Source: Candidatus Obscuribacter sp. (GTDB lineage Bacteria; Cyanobacteriota; Vampirovibrionia; Obscuribacterales; Obscuribacteraceae). From it: a DNA stretch of 35,957 nucleotides. Both the position numbers and the translations under genes were made by a program. Location of the stretch: the NCBI GenBank assembly GCA_021772135.1, contig JADYXQ010000293.1, positions 1-35,957 on the forward strand. The letters are read 5' to 3'. The notes under the pieces were generated by a model, which was not told the origin of the DNA, ran no database searches, and worked only from the letters and a program-made list of their open reading frames with translations. This document shows positions 26,993 to 35,298 of this stretch, piece by piece; position 1 is the stretch's first letter, and every line of letters starts with the position of its first letter.

Positions 26993-27394
26993 TTATTTTT
27001 CAGCCGATTTAGAATCTTTGAGACAATCGAAAGCGACGCCACGACGATATCGCAAATCAAAATCACTGGACAGCGGCGTAATTGCAAGATACAGCTTTAA
27101 ATCCGACTGGCCGATTTTTGATCTACCTATGCTGCACAACGCTAAGCCTCTAAATACTAAGGCCCGAGCTATTAAAGCATCTGCATCACTGGGATTTTTC
27201 GCAAGAATCTGCACACACACTCTCTCGGTCGTTTTCCAGTCACCAAAATCAATGCCCTGATTCAAGGCCTCGGCAGTGGCAGACTCGCGGGGAAAAAGAA
27301 CAAGAGCAGCTGACGCAAAGGTAATTAAAAGCGCGGCAATGAGCCACCAAATTCTTGGGCTTATTGATGCAGATTCAAGCTTTAACTGCTGCAT
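26993..27394 (-). CDS. Anchored N-terminal part of a TPR protein (133 aa)
   Basis: A 133-residue frame with an N-terminal membrane segment (WWLIAALLITFASAALVLF), then ALNQGIDFGDWKTTERVCVQ, ILAKNPSDADALIARALVF and a second helical repeat ending YRRGVAFDCLKDSKSAEK. The first 75 residues match the remnant at 25349-25821 closely, so the two arose by duplication. It stops 53 bp before the 347-residue TPR frame on the same strand, and beyond the stop its own frame continues with a few coding-looking residues (FLDIVNDTD). It is most likely the 5' half of the split gene, although expression as a short protein is possible. Confidence 0.65.
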   Translation of the reverse strand: MQQLKLESASISPRIWWLIAALLITFASAALVLFPRESATAEALNQGIDFGDWKTTERVCVQILAKNPSDADALIARALVFRGLALCSIGRSKIGQSDLKLYLAITPLSSDFDLRYRRGVAFDCLKDSKSAEK

Positions 27395-27484
27395 GCCTCG
27401 TATACGCTCACCGACGCTATACCCGCATTATACAGCGGCAGTGATAAGGGTAGGTCTTACCTGGTCGAGCCAAGGTCTGTTCTG

Positions 27485-27508
27485 AAATGAAACGTTGACG
27501 TTTCATTT
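27485..27508. terminator. Hairpin of the TGAAACG-N4-CGTTTCA family
   Basis: Arms AAATGAAACG and CGTTTCATTT with loop TTGA, in the 167-bp gap between the end of ribH and the start of the 133-residue TPR frame, both on the minus strand. It shares its arm sequence with the hairpin at 25330. Position suggests it ends the riboflavin transcript, but the T-run is clear (T5) only on the plus strand. Confidence 0.6.
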
Positions 27509-27561
27509 TTCAAAACAGAGAAGGGAAGCAAAAGCGCGCAAATTACAGTCAGAGCCCAAAT

Positions 27562-28062
27562 TTAAGCCTTAACTTCTGCATGGCTTTTCATAGCGGCCAG
27601 CAGATTAGCCATTTCGATAGCACAGGCAGCCGCTTCTGAGCCTTTGTTACCGGCTTTGGTGCCGGCGCGCTCAATCGCTTGCTCAATAGAATCAACAGTG
27701 AGAATGCCATTAATAACAGGCAAATTAGTTTCTAGTGCCACCGCGGCTACGCCAGAAGCGCTCTGCCCGGCGACAAAGTCAAAGTGAGCGGTAGAGCCGC
27801 GAATGACGGCACCAAGACAAATGATGGCATCGTAGCGGTTGCTTGAAGCAGCCTGTTTGGCCACCAGCGGAATTTCAAAAGCTCCGGGGCACCACATTAC
27901 TTCTACGTCACTGAGTTCACCGCCGTGACGTCTGATGGTCTCAAGTGCACCATCTAAAAGCGGCCTGGTAATAAAGTCATTGAAGCGGCTCACTATAATG
28001 CCAAAACGCAATCCGGTGGCGATTAAACGCCCTTCAATCACTTCGGCTTCGCCCTTAGTCAT
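27562..28062 (-). CDS. ribH: 6,7-dimethyl-8-ribityllumazine synthase
   Basis: A 166-residue enzyme that condenses 5-amino-6-ribitylaminouracil with dihydroxybutanone phosphate, the penultimate step of riboflavin synthesis. Motifs: [50 protein letters not shown] with the catalytic His in the last, and [19 protein letters not shown] followed by AGNKGSEAA. Length is normal for the icosahedral capsid-forming type. It starts 2 bp after the ribBA stop, so the two are translationally coupled. It is the last gene of the riboflavin set. Confidence 0.97.
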   Translation of the reverse strand: MTKGEAEVIEGRLIATGLRFGIIVSRFNDFITRPLLDGALETIRRHGGELSDVEVMWCPGAFEIPLVAKQAASSNRYDAIICLGAVIRGSTAHFDFVAGQSASGVAAVALETNLPVINGILTVDSIEQAIERAGTKAGNKGSEAAACAIEMANLLAAMKSHAEVKA

Positions 28063-28064
28063 GG

Positions 28065-29414
28065 TTATTCGCCTCTCTCAAAGTGTTGATTTTCTGATTG
28101 TCCGGCCAGCTCCAGCCAGTGGCCGAGCTTTTCTTTTTTAGTGAACAGGTAGTTCATATTGTGGCTGTTGCATGACGGTGGCATGCTTACTCTGCCTGTT
28201 ACTTCCAGGCCATAGCCTTCCAGCCCCACGATTTTTCTAGGATTGTTAGTGATGATGCGCACTGATGTAAGACCAAGGTCGCTCAGTATCTGTGCCCCTA
28301 CGCCGTAGTCGCGCAAATCAGGTTTGAACCCAAGCGATTCGTTGGCTTGAACCGTATCTTGTCCGCCTTCTTGCAGAGCGTAGGCTTTTATTTTATTGAG
28401 CAGACCGATGCCCCGACCTTCCTGGCGCAAATAAACCAGAACACCGCGCTCTTCTTTGGCAATGAGAGCCATGGCTGCTTCCAGCTGCGGGCCGCAGTCG
28501 CATCTCAAACTGGCGAAAACATCGCCGGTCAAACATTCAGAGTGCACGCGGATCATCACGTCGCTATGACCGACAACATCCCCTTTAACTACAGCGATGT
28601 GTTCGCTGCCGTCTAAGACATTGCGATAGGCATAAAGTTTGAAATCGCCGTAAGCAGAAGGCATCTCGCATTCGGCTTCACGAACGATGAAGCGCTCGCG
28701 CACCAGACGGTAGGCGATCAGCTGAGCGATGTTGATAAATTTGATATCGTGTTTTTTGGCAAATTCGCGCAGTTGCGGTACACGAGCCATGGTGCCGTCG
28801 GCATTCATGATTTCGCAAATCACACCAGATGGGTTGCAACCAGCCAGCCGAGCCAGATCTACAGCTGCTTCAGTATGACCAGCGCGCTTGAGCACGCCGC
28901 CATCTTTTGCAACCAGTGGCGATATGTGACCGGGCCTTCTCAAGTCAGCCGGTTTAGAAAGCGGATCTACAGCCACTTTAACAGTGGTGGCACGATCATA
29001 TGCGCTGATGCCGGTGGTCACACCAAATCTGGTATCAGCATCAATGGTGACGGTAAAAGCGGTGCCTTGCGATTCGGTATTGCGCTCAACCATCATCGAA
29101 AGGTCAAGTTCATTGGCCCTCTCGCTAGTGAGCGAAAGGCAAATCCAGCCGCGGGCTTCGGTGGCCATGAAGTTAATCATCTCAGGGGTGATTAGCTCGG
29201 CGGCGCAAATCAAATCGCCTTCGTTTTCTCGACCTTCATCATCAGAAACTACTACGAACTTGCCGGCTCTGAGGTCGGCTAAGGCTTCTTCGATGGTATT
29301 GAAAGTCGCTGGATCAAAATCGCCTGATGACGAGGAACCGGAAGAATTGCTGGACCGCTGGTTCTCAGCTTGAGATTGCTGTTTCTGGTCGCTCGCCGCC
29401 GCTTTTGTTTCCAT
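28065..29414 (-). CDS. ribBA: Bifunctional 3,4-dihydroxy-2-butanone-4-phosphate synthase / GTP cyclohydrolase II
   Basis: 449 residues from the ATG at 29414, chosen because GAGGAA lies just upstream; the frame itself opens at 29456. After a Gln/Ser-rich, probably disordered N-terminus (to about residue 37) comes the RibB domain: [16 protein letters not shown] with acidic metal ligands, [35 protein letters not shown], and [13 protein letters not shown]. The RibA domain begins near [11 protein letters not shown] and contains the zinc site [18 protein letters not shown], then [12 protein letters not shown] and [12 protein letters not shown]. It produces both precursors of riboflavin. It lies between ribE (109 bp upstream) and ribH (2 bp downstream). 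Confidence 0.96.
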   Translation of the reverse strand: METKAAASDQKQQSQAENQRSSNSSGSSSSGDFDPATFNTIEEALADLRAGKFVVVSDDEGRENEGDLICAAELITPEMINFMATEARGWICLSLTSERANELDLSMMVERNTESQGTAFTVTIDADTRFGVTTGISAYDRATTVKVAVDPLSKPADLRRPGHISPLVAKDGGVLKRAGHTEAAVDLARLAGCNPSGVICEIMNADGTMARVPQLREFAKKHDIKFINIAQLIAYRLVRERFIVREAECEMPSAYGDFKLYAYRNVLDGSEHIAVVKGDVVGHSDVMIRVHSECLTGDVFASLRCDCGPQLEAAMALIAKEERGVLVYLRQEGRGIGLLNKIKAYALQEGGQDTVQANESLGFKPDLRDYGVGAQILSDLGLTSVRIITNNPRKIVGLEGYGLEVTGRVSMPPSCNSHNMNYLFTKKEKLGHWLELAGQSENQHFERGE

Positions 29415-29418
29415 GGAA

Positions 29419-29424
29419 TTCCTC
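29419..29424 (-). promoter_or_regulatory. Shine-Dalgarno deciding the ribBA start
   Basis: On the minus strand GAGGAA lies 4 nt (6 nt from GAGG) before the ATG at 29414, favouring this start over 29456. Confidence 0.55.
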
Positions 29425-29523
29425 GATTTGACTGGTGCTCGAGCCATCGCTGGCAATATATGTCAAGGGACTACCAAAGCATAGCCAAGAAATCAGGCTA
29501 ACGGAAGCTTTTGATCAACTTTA

Positions 29524-30141
29524 TTAACCATTAATATTAGTGAGCCTGGCCACATAGCGGGCAATAATGTCTGTTTCTACGTTTACGGCCGACCCGGCCT
29601 TGAGTTGCCCCAGAGTTGTCACTTCCCAGGTGTGAGGAATGAGGGCAACCTTAAACCAGAACTCATCTTCGGGATTTTTCGTGAGCTCGCCGCAATTGGC
29701 CACAGTGAGCGAAACGCCGTCGATGCAAACCGAGCCTTTTTCGACGAAAAACGGGGCCCAGCGGCCCTCAAGTGTAAAAGTGACCAGATAAGAAAAGCCT
29801 TCCTGCTCTACGGAGGAAACTTTGCCCACAGTATCGATGTGACCGGTGACGATGTGACCGCCCAGGCGATCGCTTACCCGCAGGGCTTTCTCTAAGTTAA
29901 GGCGGCTGCCAACTTTCATGTCGCCAAGATTGGTGCGTCTTAAAGTCTCAATCACAGCGTCAACGGCAAACCAGTCGCTGCCGAAATCTACAACGGTTAA
30001 ACAGCAACCGCTGCAGCTGATTGACTCTCCCATTTGCGCGTCAGACAGAATATTCTTGGCGCCGATCTTCAGGCGGCGGCCGTCGTCAGAGTCGCTTATA
30101 TCTAAGACTTGACCGACTTCTTCAACGATTCCTGAAAACAT
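29524..30141 (-). CDS. ribE: Riboflavin synthase alpha chain
   Basis: A 205-residue protein that dismutates two 6,7-dimethyl-8-ribityllumazine molecules to riboflavin. It shows the typical two lumazine-binding barrels: the start MFSGIVEEVGQV, SISCSGCCLTVVDFGSDWF, and LGGHIVTGHIDTVGKV. The second-barrel copy contains CIDGVSLTVANCG and IPHTWEVTTLG, and ends with NVETDIIARYVARL. Length is normal. It is first of the riboflavin set; only 39 bp separate it from the membrane-protein gene upstream. I see no room for an FMN riboswitch, and no ribD is present here. Confidence 0.97.
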   Translation of the reverse strand: MFSGIVEEVGQVLDISDSDDGRRLKIGAKNILSDAQMGESISCSGCCLTVVDFGSDWFAVDAVIETLRRTNLGDMKVGSRLNLEKALRVSDRLGGHIVTGHIDTVGKVSSVEQEGFSYLVTFTLEGRWAPFFVEKGSVCIDGVSLTVANCGELTKNPEDEFWFKVALIPHTWEVTTLGQLKAGSAVNVETDIIARYVARLTNING

Positions 30142-30180
30142 AGCTCTCTTACAATGGTGTTACGGGTGGTGACTAAAATT

Positions 30181-30723
30181 TTATTGCGGCGTCAAATCTT
30201 CATACTGAGAAAGAATCAGTTGACCCGTGTCGCCTCTTTGACCAATCAAATACTGAAAAGTGAAACGTCTTTCGGCGGTTTCAGCAGCTGAGTGAATGGC
30301 GCAGATACCGGTTACTCGAGCCGGAATCAAACCTTTGGCTGTGGGCTCACTCACTTTGATATCGTCGATACGTACTGCGCAAATTTGTTTGCGTTCTTGC
30401 ATATCGAGAACCAGTGCATGCATATCTTGGGCGCTCTTGGGCAAGATGCCCTGCTGAGTCAAGTTAGCTGCTAGAGGCGGGTCAAGCTCACTACGCAAAG
30501 CGGTCATATTGGCTTCGCAAGAAATATAACTAGTATCAAGCAAGTGATGGGTGAGTTTGCGCGAGAAGGCTTCAATGTCGGTTTTGACACCTTCGGGCAT
30601 CGATTTTGCCGGCCGCGTTATCCACTGAAAACCGTTGATGAGCAAACTCAAAATCAGAAGCAAGTGCACGCCGTACAGTTTTACCAGCTGTTCCGGTCCT
30701 ACTTTTTGAACTCTCCAATACAT
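30181..30723 (-). CDS. Single-pass membrane protein of the PrgI/VirB4 locus
   Basis: A 180-residue protein with one membrane segment (GVHLLLILSLLINGFQWI, about residues 18-35) and an outer domain of about 140 residues with pieces ARVTGICAIHSAAET and RRFTFQYLIGQRGD. The layout, a short cytoplasmic N-terminus, one helix and a compact NTF2-sized outer domain, matches VirB8/TcpC-type assembly proteins, but I recognise no specific motif, so that is inference from layout and position. It starts 3 bp after the stop of the 161-residue gene and clearly belongs to the same transcript as the VirB4-type ATPase. Downstream, ribE follows after 39 bp. Confidence 0.75.
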   Translation of the reverse strand: MYWRVQKVGPEQLVKLYGVHLLLILSLLINGFQWITRPAKSMPEGVKTDIEAFSRKLTHHLLDTSYISCEANMTALRSELDPPLAANLTQQGILPKSAQDMHALVLDMQERKQICAVRIDDIKVSEPTAKGLIPARVTGICAIHSAAETAERRFTFQYLIGQRGDTGQLILSQYEDLTPQ

Positions 30724-30726
30724 ATA

Positions 30727-31212
30727 TTACTCAGCCTCCACTTTTCCCAAAATCCACTTATTTTTGTCTTTGTAGAGAGTGAGAACGGCAGCAAATTTGC
30801 TCGATACTGGTTTGCTTGTTGAAGCGCCAGAACTACCTGATCCCGCCGAATTAACACCTGTTTGTTGAGCTTCTCCTTGTGGTTTTGCGCCTGAATTGTC
30901 GACCGAATTTAAATCTTTAATGCCGCCTTCCGGCACTGCATCTGGTGCCATGACAAGCTGGTTGCCTTCCACTCTTACTTGACCGTCATTTTCACGACGA
31001 TGAATGACTTTGGCGGTGAGTACCTGAGCATGACTGGCTATATCAATTTTGCCGGCGGCATTGAGCCAGTTCCAGCCAAAAATGCGCTCGGCAATGGCGC
31101 TGGCCCGCTCTTCAAAGGCTCTGTCTGCTACATATTGCTGCCCCAATCTGGCAGCCACCAGTAAAGCGCAAAATAAAACAAACCATTTGCTGAAGCGAAA
31201 AATCTTGTCCAT
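30727..31212 (-). CDS. Small membrane-anchored protein following the VirB4-type ATPase
   Basis: A 161-residue protein. An N-terminal anchor (WFVLFCALLVAARLGQQYV) is followed by a domain with IFGWNWLNAAGKIDIASHAQ and VTAKVIHRREND. A disordered Ser/Gly/Gln-rich stretch (about residues 108-134) comes next, and the closing strand pair is AAVLTLYKDKNKWILGKVEA. The final 'Y..+.kW.v' resembles the last strands of NTF2-like outer domains. Its ATG overlaps the ATPase stop by one base (TAATG), so it is coupled to it. The function is unknown; co-transcription suggests a part of the same secretion machine. Confidence 0.75.
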   Translation of the reverse strand: MDKIFRFSKWFVLFCALLVAARLGQQYVADRAFEERASAIAERIFGWNWLNAAGKIDIASHAQVLTAKVIHRRENDGQVRVEGNQLVMAPDAVPEGGIKDLNSVDNSGAKPQGEAQQTGVNSAGSGSSGASTSKPVSSKFAAVLTLYKDKNKWILGKVEAE

Positions 31213-34025
31213 TATCCCTCGTGCTGCAAGCCGAGGTAATAAACAGCCTGACGACAGGCATCGGTATGGGAAAGCTTGGGATTTTTAGCTTTAACGTCTT
31301 TGATCATATCCAGGCGGCGCGGAATATCTTTGATTGGCTCTGATGTACAAATCCAGTAGTCCATCGGGCTCGGCACCAGTCTAATGGTCCCGTGCACAGC
31401 ACCGACAATGAGCAAGCACTGGCTGTCTCGACGTTTCTCTTCGTCTCGCGAGAAGTTTTCAATCGCCACTGTTTCAGCGTCAGTCAGACGCAGAGTTTCT
31501 TTGAGCATTTTCAAGTCAGAGGGATCCTGGCGCAACATGATTTTCATGTGCGAGTTTTTCACGACCGAATCGGCTTGCTCCGCCTGTCGGAAGAAGTCTT
31601 TCAATTGCTGTGTAATAGTGACAAGCATCATACCGTAGTGCCTGGCTCTTCTCGACAAATCGTCCAATAGCCTGGCTCCGGCTTTAAATCGCATCAGGGT
31701 TGCGGCTTCGTCGATGATAGCTGCGAAGCGCACGCCGCGCGCTTTTGAATCTGCCGCACGACGTCGAATAAATTCAGCCAGAATATATACGGCGATTCTT
31801 TCCAGGCGTGGTTCGTTCACTTCTCTGGTATCAAATACGATGAATAGTTTTTCGGTATCGATATTGGTGTGACCGTCAACTAATCCACCAAAGGCACCAG
31901 ATCTGGTGAACAGAGATAGACCGCGAGCAAACTGTTGCAAGCGATCGCGCTGCAGCGGGTCAACTTCATCGGCAGCGGCCTGGGCTGTTACTCTAGCAAG
32001 ATCCGACATGGTCGGAATCACGCCTCTAAAGTGAGCGTCCATGTAGGCCACACGAATCAGACCATCAAGCAATGATTTTTCTTCAACGTTCAGTTCTTCT
32101 CGACCTTCAGGAGCCAACATCAAATCGAGTAGTGAAAGCAGTGAGCTGATTTTGTCTGCGGAAGGCTCGCCTTCTTTGTCTTCAGGGCCAAGGTCGAAAG
32201 GGTTGAGAATGTAGCCGGAACTGGGCCCAAGGTCGATATAGGCGCAAAGTTCCGGGCCAAGCAACTCAGTGATGAAGCGATAGGCACCAAATTTATCTAC
32301 GGTTTTATCAATCAAAACAAAGCGCGTGCCTAAGGGTAAAAGCCGCAAGATAAGCATCGATACGGCAAACGATTTACCGGCACCAGTTGTTCCTACAACG
32401 AACATATTGTTCGCGTCTTTACCCTGTCCTCTAAAGAACGGATTTAGGAGCACAGGCTCTCTTGAAGCCAGGGCGAAACCAAACGGTACACCATCGGGAG
32501 TGCCGCAAGAAGCAGTAAAGAAGGGCCACATAGTGCCCACAATCGGTGACATAACGCGGTGCACCACCGCCATGCGATCAACTCCAACCGAAAGTGTCGA
32601 CTGCCAGAGATCCAGTTGCAAGACCTGCCCGCGGTCCATCTGGGCACCACGGTTTTTGAAAATGCGTCTGACTTCGTCCATGTTCTGCGCTAGATGCTCA
32701 GGCGAATCGGCATAAGAGCGAATGTACATTGAAGTATCAAAAGCTTTGTTGGCGCTGCGCAAAAATTCTTGAATGGCTGTGGCGGCCGATCTTGTCGACT
32801 CTATTCCTTCAATGTCCGGGGTAGCGAGCTGTGTGCTGGCCACGTGACCCATGCGATATTTGAGCTTGAGGTTGCGTCTGACTTTGTCTTGATCGCACTG
32901 GTGAATAAAGAGCGAAAGCGTGTATTCAACTGAGAGCGTAAGCAAGTCTACGAGCCAACCCATCCAGGTTTCGTGCGGCGGCGCAAACATATATTGGGTA
33001 CCGATATATTTGCCGTCCAGCCACAAGTGATCATCAGTCACTTTCAAAGCCGAACCAGCCAGCACAGAGGCTTCTGAAACGTTGGTGCGCGACGGTGGTG
33101 CTTCGCCGTCTTTTTCATAGAGTGACGGATTCAAATCTGAGTAAATCAGATTGCGCACTTCTTTGCGCGTGAGAATGCTTGGTCGCAAGTTAGAGCCGCG
33201 CAATTGTTCGAAGGCGGTCTTAACAAGACGGTTCAGTGATTCTAAATACTCTTCGTGTTTTTGAATGGAGCGGCGACCGTTCCACATTTTTCCGCTTTTG
33301 CAATCTGGTGGATGGAAACTAATAACGATATAAAATTCGCGCTGCGGCACGAAGGTAACGTCTTGAACTCGCCTGAACCATTTGTCGGTGTAGTCGGCGT
33401 ACCACTTCAAATAATCGTTATCGGTTTTAAGCAAAATCTGATATCGGGAAAGATATTCGTCAACTGAAACGTTGCGGCTTTTGATGATGATTTGAATATC
33501 TGATTCGCACGAATTGGCAAAGTTGGCAAAAGTGCGAGCCATGGTTTCGCGATCAGCTTCATCGAAAAGCAAAGCGTTGATGCCTTTGCAGGCTATATAT
33601 TTGCGGAAGCTGCCGTCGGATAGAACTACCAGGCCGTCTTCTTCATCTTCGCCCGGAATCGAATAGATGAAACAGACGTCTTGCCAGCTGGTGGCGCCGC
33701 GTTTGTCTGGAGGCGGGTCATCGTCAGATCCGCCACCACCGCTGCCGCCACCGTGCGATTCCTGACCAAAAGGCAGCATATCGCGCAGCTGCCCCGGTAA
33801 ACCGTTATAAAATCCAGCAATGATATTGTTTAGCGAAGGCCCCGGGGTAAGCGGCATGTGCTTGCCTTCGGGCATCTGCGAGTCGGTATTGGGCCGCGGA
33901 CGTCTCTGACCACGAAAATCATCAAGATCATCGTCGTCGTCATCATCCATGTCGTCGTTCACTGTTGGTCTGCCGCGCAAACTTGAAGTCCTTCTTATGG
34001 GTGATGATCCGGCACTTCTTACCAT
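31212..34025 (-). CDS. VirB4/TraC-type secretion ATPase
   Basis: A 937-residue protein. The N-terminal 110 residues are disordered, with an acidic run at 24-36 and a Gly/Ser run at 91-100. A VirB4-type N-terminal domain then leads to Walker A VGTTGAGKS (544-552) and Walker B FAAIIDEAA (767-775, D772/E773). Further motifs follow: LVTITQQLKDFF (801-812), IMLRQDPSDL (829-838) and a final FSRDEEKRRDSQCLLIVG. VirB4 ATPases energise assembly of, and transport through, type IV secretion systems. The coupling protein and relaxase are not in the window. A PrgI-family gene lies 94 bp upstream, and the 161-residue gene overlaps the stop. Confidence 0.92.
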   Translation of the reverse strand: MVRSAGSSPIRRTSSLRGRPTVNDDMDDDDDDDLDDFRGQRRPRPNTDSQMPEGKHMPLTPGPSLNNIIAGFYNGLPGQLRDMLPFGQESHGGGSGGGGSDDDPPPDKRGATSWQDVCFIYSIPGEDEEDGLVVLSDGSFRKYIACKGINALLFDEADRETMARTFANFANSCESDIQIIIKSRNVSVDEYLSRYQILLKTDNDYLKWYADYTDKWFRRVQDVTFVPQREFYIVISFHPPDCKSGKMWNGRRSIQKHEEYLESLNRLVKTAFEQLRGSNLRPSILTRKEVRNLIYSDLNPSLYEKDGEAPPSRTNVSEASVLAGSALKVTDDHLWLDGKYIGTQYMFAPPHETWMGWLVDLLTLSVEYTLSLFIHQCDQDKVRRNLKLKYRMGHVASTQLATPDIEGIESTRSAATAIQEFLRSANKAFDTSMYIRSYADSPEHLAQNMDEVRRIFKNRGAQMDRGQVLQLDLWQSTLSVGVDRMAVVHRVMSPIVGTMWPFFTASCGTPDGVPFGFALASREPVLLNPFFRGQGKDANNMFVVGTTGAGKSFAVSMLILRLLPLGTRFVLIDKTVDKFGAYRFITELLGPELCAYIDLGPSSGYILNPFDLGPEDKEGEPSADKISSLLSLLDLMLAPEGREELNVEEKSLLDGLIRVAYMDAHFRGVIPTMSDLARVTAQAAADEVDPLQRDRLQQFARGLSLFTRSGAFGGLVDGHTNIDTEKLFIVFDTREVNEPRLERIAVYILAEFIRRRAADSKARGVRFAAIIDEAATLMRFKAGARLLDDLSRRARHYGMMLVTITQQLKDFFRQAEQADSVVKNSHMKIMLRQDPSDLKMLKETLRLTDAETVAIENFSRDEEKRRDSQCLLIVGAVHGTIRLVPSPMDYWICTSEPIKDIPRRLDMIKDVKAKNPKLSHTDACRQAVYYLGLQHEG

Positions 34026-34069
34026 TGATGAACGCTCACTGAAGCCTTGGCTCGTACGCTATAGGAAAC

Positions 34070-34075
34070 ATTATA
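34070..34075 (-). promoter_or_regulatory. Candidate -10 box before the VirB4-type gene
   Basis: TATAAT on the minus strand, within TATATATAATG, about 45 bp before the ATG at 34025. No good -35 box is visible at the usual distance. Confidence 0.3.
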
Positions 34076-34119
34076 TATAGTTCTGACGCTGTGCTGAGCA
34101 GTTTAGCCTCAAAACCGGG

Positions 34120-34497
34120 CTAACTGGAGCCAATATAGAACTCGTCAGACTTTTTAGTGGGTTCGATAATGGTGGGATCGGGATAAATGGCAGTTTGTTC
34201 TTCCGGTTTAGGCACGTAAACCGTGGGCTCGAAATGCAGGCGATAGAGGAATATATTTTTCCACCAGCTCATTGGTTTCAAGTCGGTAAATTTGACAAGA
34301 GGCAAACAGGCGCAGAAAAAGACAATGGCGCTGAGAATATTGGCGGGCAAATTGCCAATTTTTAGATTGCTGGGTACCTTGGAAAGCAAAGTGACGGAGA
34401 TGGCCACGGCAACGACCATCATAAGAAGCTGGCGCACAGTGAAATCCCACAGCTTAAACGGCTTATTCAGTACTATGACTTTATGTACTCGAGACAA
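34120..34497 (-). CDS. PrgI-family (VirB3-like) membrane protein
   Basis: A 125-residue protein. The start MSRVHKVIVLNKPFKLWDFT followed by two hydrophobic helices (LLMMVVAVAISVTLL and LSAIVFFCACLPLV) and a short 'KPMSWWKNIFLYRLHF' segment is the layout of PrgI/VirB3 inner-membrane components. The tail, about 35 residues rich in Pro, Glu and Thr, is probably disordered. PrgI proteins are typically encoded directly before a VirB4-type ATPase, as here, and help anchor it at the membrane. The gene starts 3 bp after the stop of the DUF2225-like gene. Confidence 0.83.
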   Translation of the reverse strand: MSRVHKVIVLNKPFKLWDFTVRQLLMMVVAVAISVTLLSKVPSNLKIGNLPANILSAIVFFCACLPLVKFTDLKPMSWWKNIFLYRLHFEPTVYVPKPEEQTAIYPDPTIIEPTKKSDEFYIGSS

Positions 34498-34500
34498 TTT

Positions 34501-35130
34501 TTAATTCCCCATTCCGTCAAACTGAATATCTTCAGTTGAACCCATTTCGGCCATACGCATCAGTTTTCGGGCCATGGCTGAATAGAGCGCCGGTAAGCGG
34601 CCGATAACCGCTTGATAGTATTCTTTGCAACGGGCAAAATCACCGGTACGTCTGCACAACTCGCCGATCAAATATTCCACTTCAGGACGGTTATCGGTGG
34701 GGCACGAGACATCAATCAGAGACTTGCGGAAAGCATCAATGGCCAACCTTCTATATTCTCGCGCCTGGGGCAAGGCATTCACATCGTCGGCACACCAGGC
34801 GGCGTAGAGATAGAACATGCCCACACCAAAGAAGTTACCGCCCTTGCGCTCCGCCCCGATGGCGGCATTGCGATATTGCAAATGCGGTGGGCTGTTACCC
34901 TGATTGAGCACGCATAGCTCAGTGGTGGGAATGAATGATGTGGCCCAATCTGAAATGCCGCAACTGGGGCAGGTCAACACTGAATATTGCTCGTACTGGG
35001 GCTTGACGCCGCCGATATGCTGGCGCAATTCACTATTGCGCAAACCAGTATCGACAACTTCTGGAAGTTGCTTGCTGTTGAACTTTACGCCGCAGTTAGG
35101 ACACTTAACACCGACATCGGCCAGGTCCAC
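34501..35130 (-). CDS. DUF2225-like zinc protein
   Basis: About 209 residues. The frame opens with a TTG at 35145, but a GTG five codons later (35130) has TTGGAG 9 nt upstream, so I prefer it. Two CxxC pairs, CPNCGVKFNSKQLPEV and LTCPSCGISDWATSF, with a GVKPQYEQY segment between them, match the N-terminus of DUF2225 proteins and suggest one bound zinc. The C-terminal part is helical and TPR-like (AREYRRLAIDAFRKSL, EVEYLIGELCRRTGDFARC). Function is unknown in the family. Here it sits inside the PrgI/VirB4 transcript, 3 bp before the PrgI gene, suggesting an accessory cytoplasmic role. Confidence 0.82.
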   Translation of the reverse strand: MDLADVGVKCPNCGVKFNSKQLPEVVDTGLRNSELRQHIGGVKPQYEQYSVLTCPSCGISDWATSFIPTTELCVLNQGNSPPHLQYRNAAIGAERKGGNFFGVGMFYLYAAWCADDVNALPQAREYRRLAIDAFRKSLIDVSCPTDNRPEVEYLIGELCRRTGDFARCKEYYQAVIGRLPALYSAMARKLMRMAEMGSTEDIQFDGMGN

Positions 35131-35250
35131 GATTAGATTCTCCAAGGTGCCAGATCTATCTTATGCGTTATTTTAAATCTTGTCGCGCCGGACAACTCCT
35201 TATTAACCTGTCAATTTTACGCTTCGAGCGAATCTCGTATCCGGGAAGCT

Positions 35251-35281
35251 CCTCAGCCTCTGTGTAGAGAAGAGGCTGAGG
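35251..35281. repeat. Hairpin in the gap before the DUF2225-like gene
   Basis: 11-bp arms CCTCAGCCTCT and AGAGGCTGAGG with a 9-nt loop, about 18 bp beyond the stop of the Gln-rich gene on the minus strand. No T-run follows, so it may be a Rho-independent-like terminator of poor type, an attenuator, or an RNA-stabilising stem. Confidence 0.5.
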
Positions 35282-35298
35282 GCTCACCGAACCTTTGA

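Noticed and set aside
25272-27508. Hairpin-bounded TPR block as an insertion sequence
   Set aside because: No transposase, no target-site duplication seen, and the hairpins are internal palindromes rather than terminal inverted repeats of the block.
30142-30180. Possible FMN riboswitch before ribE
   Set aside because: Only 39 bp separate ribE from the upstream gene, far too short for the RFN element, and none of its conserved stems are visible.
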